Below, piece by piece: positions 34,298 through 35,875 of a stretch of DNA of 35,875 nt. Every line of letters starts with the position of its first letter. Positions within the stretch are counted from its first letter, which is position 1. The notes below the pieces were generated by a model. It had not been told where the DNA came from, did not search any database, and worked only from the letters and a program-made list of their open reading frames with translations. The translations under genes were made by a program, and so were the position numbers. The DNA lies in contig JAIQFX010000054.1 of the NCBI GenBank assembly GCA_020073005.1, positions 1 to 35,875 on the forward strand. Direction: 5' to 3'. Source of the DNA: Terriglobia bacterium (GTDB lineage Bacteria; Acidobacteriota; Vicinamibacteria; Vicinamibacterales; CAVVIG01).

Positions 34298-35875
34298 CTA
34301 TAGGCGCCGCAGGGCAACAATCGGAGCGAGGCGAAGGATTCGTCGTGTCGCCAGAAACACGGCGATCGCGGCGAGTCCGCCACAAAGCGCCGTCACCTCG
34401 AACCACATTACGGGGCGGACGATGCTGAGCGGCGTGAGCTCCGCAAACAGCGAGTACGTCAGACCGACCGTGATCGCGGCGCCCGTCGCGAGCGCCGCGA
34501 CTATCAACTTGCCCTCGCGCGCGAGCACCATGGCGAACACGCGCCGCGGCGCTGCGCCGAGCGCCATCCGGATACCGAACTCCCGCGTCCGCTGCGCGAC
34601 CGATTGGCTGATCACGCCGAACACGCCGCTTGCCGCCAGCAGCAACGCCACCAGGCTGAACATCTCGAACATGCTCATCAGGACTCCGCCCGCTCCGGCA
34701 TCCCGGAATTCCAGGCTCTCGCTGGCGACTCGAGGTTGCGGACGCCGCACATCGGATGGAACCACGGCCGCTGATGCGATCGCATGAATCACGACATGCG
34801 GATCGCCGGGGACGCGCGCCAGCAGGACCGCGTCGCCCGCCGTCGGGGGTACGTAGGGCACGTAGACTTCCGGAGGAACCAGTCCGGCGCGGGACAGCGC
34901 GCCGTAGTTCATGACGTCGCGGCTCACGCCGATCACGATCGCCGTCGCCGTCGTTCGCTCGCTGATACGCACGCGCATGCCGAGCGCGTCCCCATTCGGC
35001 GCGATCGCGCGCGCCGCGCTCTCGCTGAGCACGACGACGCCGGTGGCCGCCCCGACTTCGGTTCGCGCGAACGATCGTCCGCGCAGGACAGGTACGCCGA
35101 GCGTGTCGAACAGCGACGCCTCGGCAGGGATGCGCGACACGAGCGCGGCCGCGCCAGAGTCGGTCTCTATCTTCGCGGCGCGGCTCCGGACAATGTTGCC
35201 GCCGGGCATCACGGACGCGATCGTCACGCCTGTGACGCCCGGAACCGCCAAGACCTGCTCACGCACGGTGCGGACGTCGGCGGGCCGCACGTCGACCGAC
35301 ACCACGTGTTCCGCAGGAAACAGCGGCGTCGCGCCCCGCAGCTCTCCGAAGAGCGTGAAGATCATCGCGGCGAAGATCACGAGGCCGACTGCGGATCCCA
35401 TCTCGAAGAAGACGACCAGGTCGCGCGCGCCGTAGCCCGCGATGTGTACGCGATACGTCGCGGGCACGCCGTTGAGCGCCGCGGCGATGTCCCGCCGCGA
35501 CAGCCGCACGGCCGGCAGGGTGCCGAAGAGGACGCAGGATGCCATCGTCGCAACGAGCGCGAGCGGCAGCAGGTCGAAGCCGGCTGCGACGCGCTCGGCC
35601 AGGAGCGGCTGTTCCGCCGCCAGAGCGGAGGAGACGACGCGAAGGATGGCAACCGCGAGGCCGCAGCCGATCGCGCCGCCGCCCGCCGCAAGCAGCGCGT
35701 TTTCAGTGAACAACTGCCGGACGATGTGCAAGCGCGTGGCGCCGAGCGCGCGGCGCACGCTGAACTCCGCGTCGCGCTCGATGCCGCGCGCCATCAGCAT
35801 GCACGAGACGTTCACGCAGCCGATCAGCAGCAGGACGAGCGCGGGTCCGAGCGTGAACGCGAACCCGGTCGTCGC
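34298..35875 (-). CDS. ADOP-type FtsX/MacB permease (N-terminus cut by the window edge)
   Basis: The frame is open to the right edge, so the N-terminal part is missing; about 525 residues are visible. They begin inside the first FtsX unit (GPALVLLLIGCVNVSCMLMA, then RRALGATRLHIVRQLFTENA), followed by a second periplasmic core (near visible residues 145-385) and a second FtsX unit (LVALLLAASGVFGVISQSVA, RTREFGIRMALGAAPRRVFA, and an RRILRLAPIVALRRL end). Two FtsX units without an ATPase domain fit the acidobacterial duplicated orphan permease (ADOP) family. No ABC ATPase gene is in view. The role is unclear; export of a macrolide or lipid-like substrate is the usual guess. Confidence 0.88.
   Translation of the reverse strand, partial: ATTGFAFTLGPALVLLLIGCVNVSCMLMARGIERDAEFSVRRALGATRLHIVRQLFTENALLAAGGGAIGCGLAVAILRVVSSALAAEQPLLAERVAAGFDLLPLALVATMASCVLFGTLPAVRLSRRDIAAALNGVPATYRVHIAGYGARDLVVFFEMGSAVGLVIFAAMIFTLFGELRGATPLFPAEHVVSVDVRPADVRTVREQVLAVPGVTGVTIASVMPGGNIVRSRAAKIETDSGAAALVSRIPAEASLFDTLGVPVLRGRSFARTEVGAATGVVVLSESAARAIAPNGDALGMRVRISERTTATAIVIGVSRDVMNYGALSRAGLVPPEVYVPYVPPTAGDAVLLARVPGDPHVVIHAIASAAVVPSDVRRPQPRVASESLEFRDAGAGGVLMSMFEMFSLVALLLAASGVFGVISQSVAQRTREFGIRMALGAAPRRVFAMVLAREGKLIVAALATGAAITVGLTYSLFAELTPLSIVRPVMWFEVTALCGGLAAIAVFLATRRILRLAPIVALRRL

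Noticed and set aside
34276-34428. Short plus-strand frame with a strong Shine-Dalgarno (GAGGAGGTG) before ATG 34276
   Set aside because: Most of it lies antisense to the ADOP gene, and the 50-residue translation has no signal or motif. The binding site may be chance; ribosome profiling would decide.

Overview
This is a high-GC bacterial chromosome segment; a 60-nt hand count inside cpaF gave about 67% G+C. The gene content suggests Acidobacteriota, perhaps Vicinamibacteria: an ADOP-type FtsX permease without an ATPase, HAF-repeat and Ig-repeat secreted proteins, a Tad locus ending in a winged-helix AAA+ gene, many GTG starts, and heptanucleotide repeats at gene edges. No 16S rRNA or tRNA is present, so this placement is an inference. 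I saw no CRISPR array, IS element or prophage.

Positions 1-11282 (+) hold the distal part of a Tad (tight adherence / Flp pilus) operon: secretin cpaC (5' end outside the window), a TadG-like minor pilin, cpaE, the motor ATPase cpaF, and the platform proteins tadB and tadC. It continues without a real gap into a winged-helix/AAA+ ATPase, an ICMT-family membrane methyltransferase, a DUF192 protein and a secreted protein with one CxxCH haem site and HEAT repeats. Most junctions overlap or are nearly zero. Two more exported proteins follow on +: an unknown small secreted protein (11446-11994) and an OB-fold-like lipoprotein (12073-12879).

Positions 12893-15896 (-) look like a four-gene operon: VOC/PhnB-like protein, ECF42-type sigma factor, DGPF/YciI protein and subclass B3 metallo-beta-lactamase. 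A TGTCGA-N17-CGAC promoter candidate and a perfect leader hairpin lie upstream, so the sigma factor probably controls its own operon. Positions 16194-20436 hold two convergent large secreted proteins: one with three Ig-like repeats, one combining eight HAF repeats, a HYR-like segment and a collagen-like GXY tract.

Positions 20687-24111 hold an N-degron module: clpS-clpA on - and aat on +, divergent. Aat marks proteins with Leu/Phe, ClpS recognises the mark, and ClpA unfolds the substrate for ClpP (not in the window). Next come a YXWXXP-type secreted protein, a DUF1579 protein, a CPBP membrane protease, a convergent EstB-like serine hydrolase, a lower-GC alpha/beta hydrolase and a second ICMT-family protein.

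Positions 29351-33170 (-) hold a Tat-signal-bearing HisC-like aminotransferase with a clear intrinsic terminator, and a two-gene operon of an AcvB/VirJ-like hydrolase and a short MprF/LpiA-like aminoacyl-phosphatidylglycerol synthase, a likely make-and-remove pair for lipid aminoacylation. The window ends with a DinB relic, a DUF4386 membrane protein and an ADOP permease cut by the right edge.
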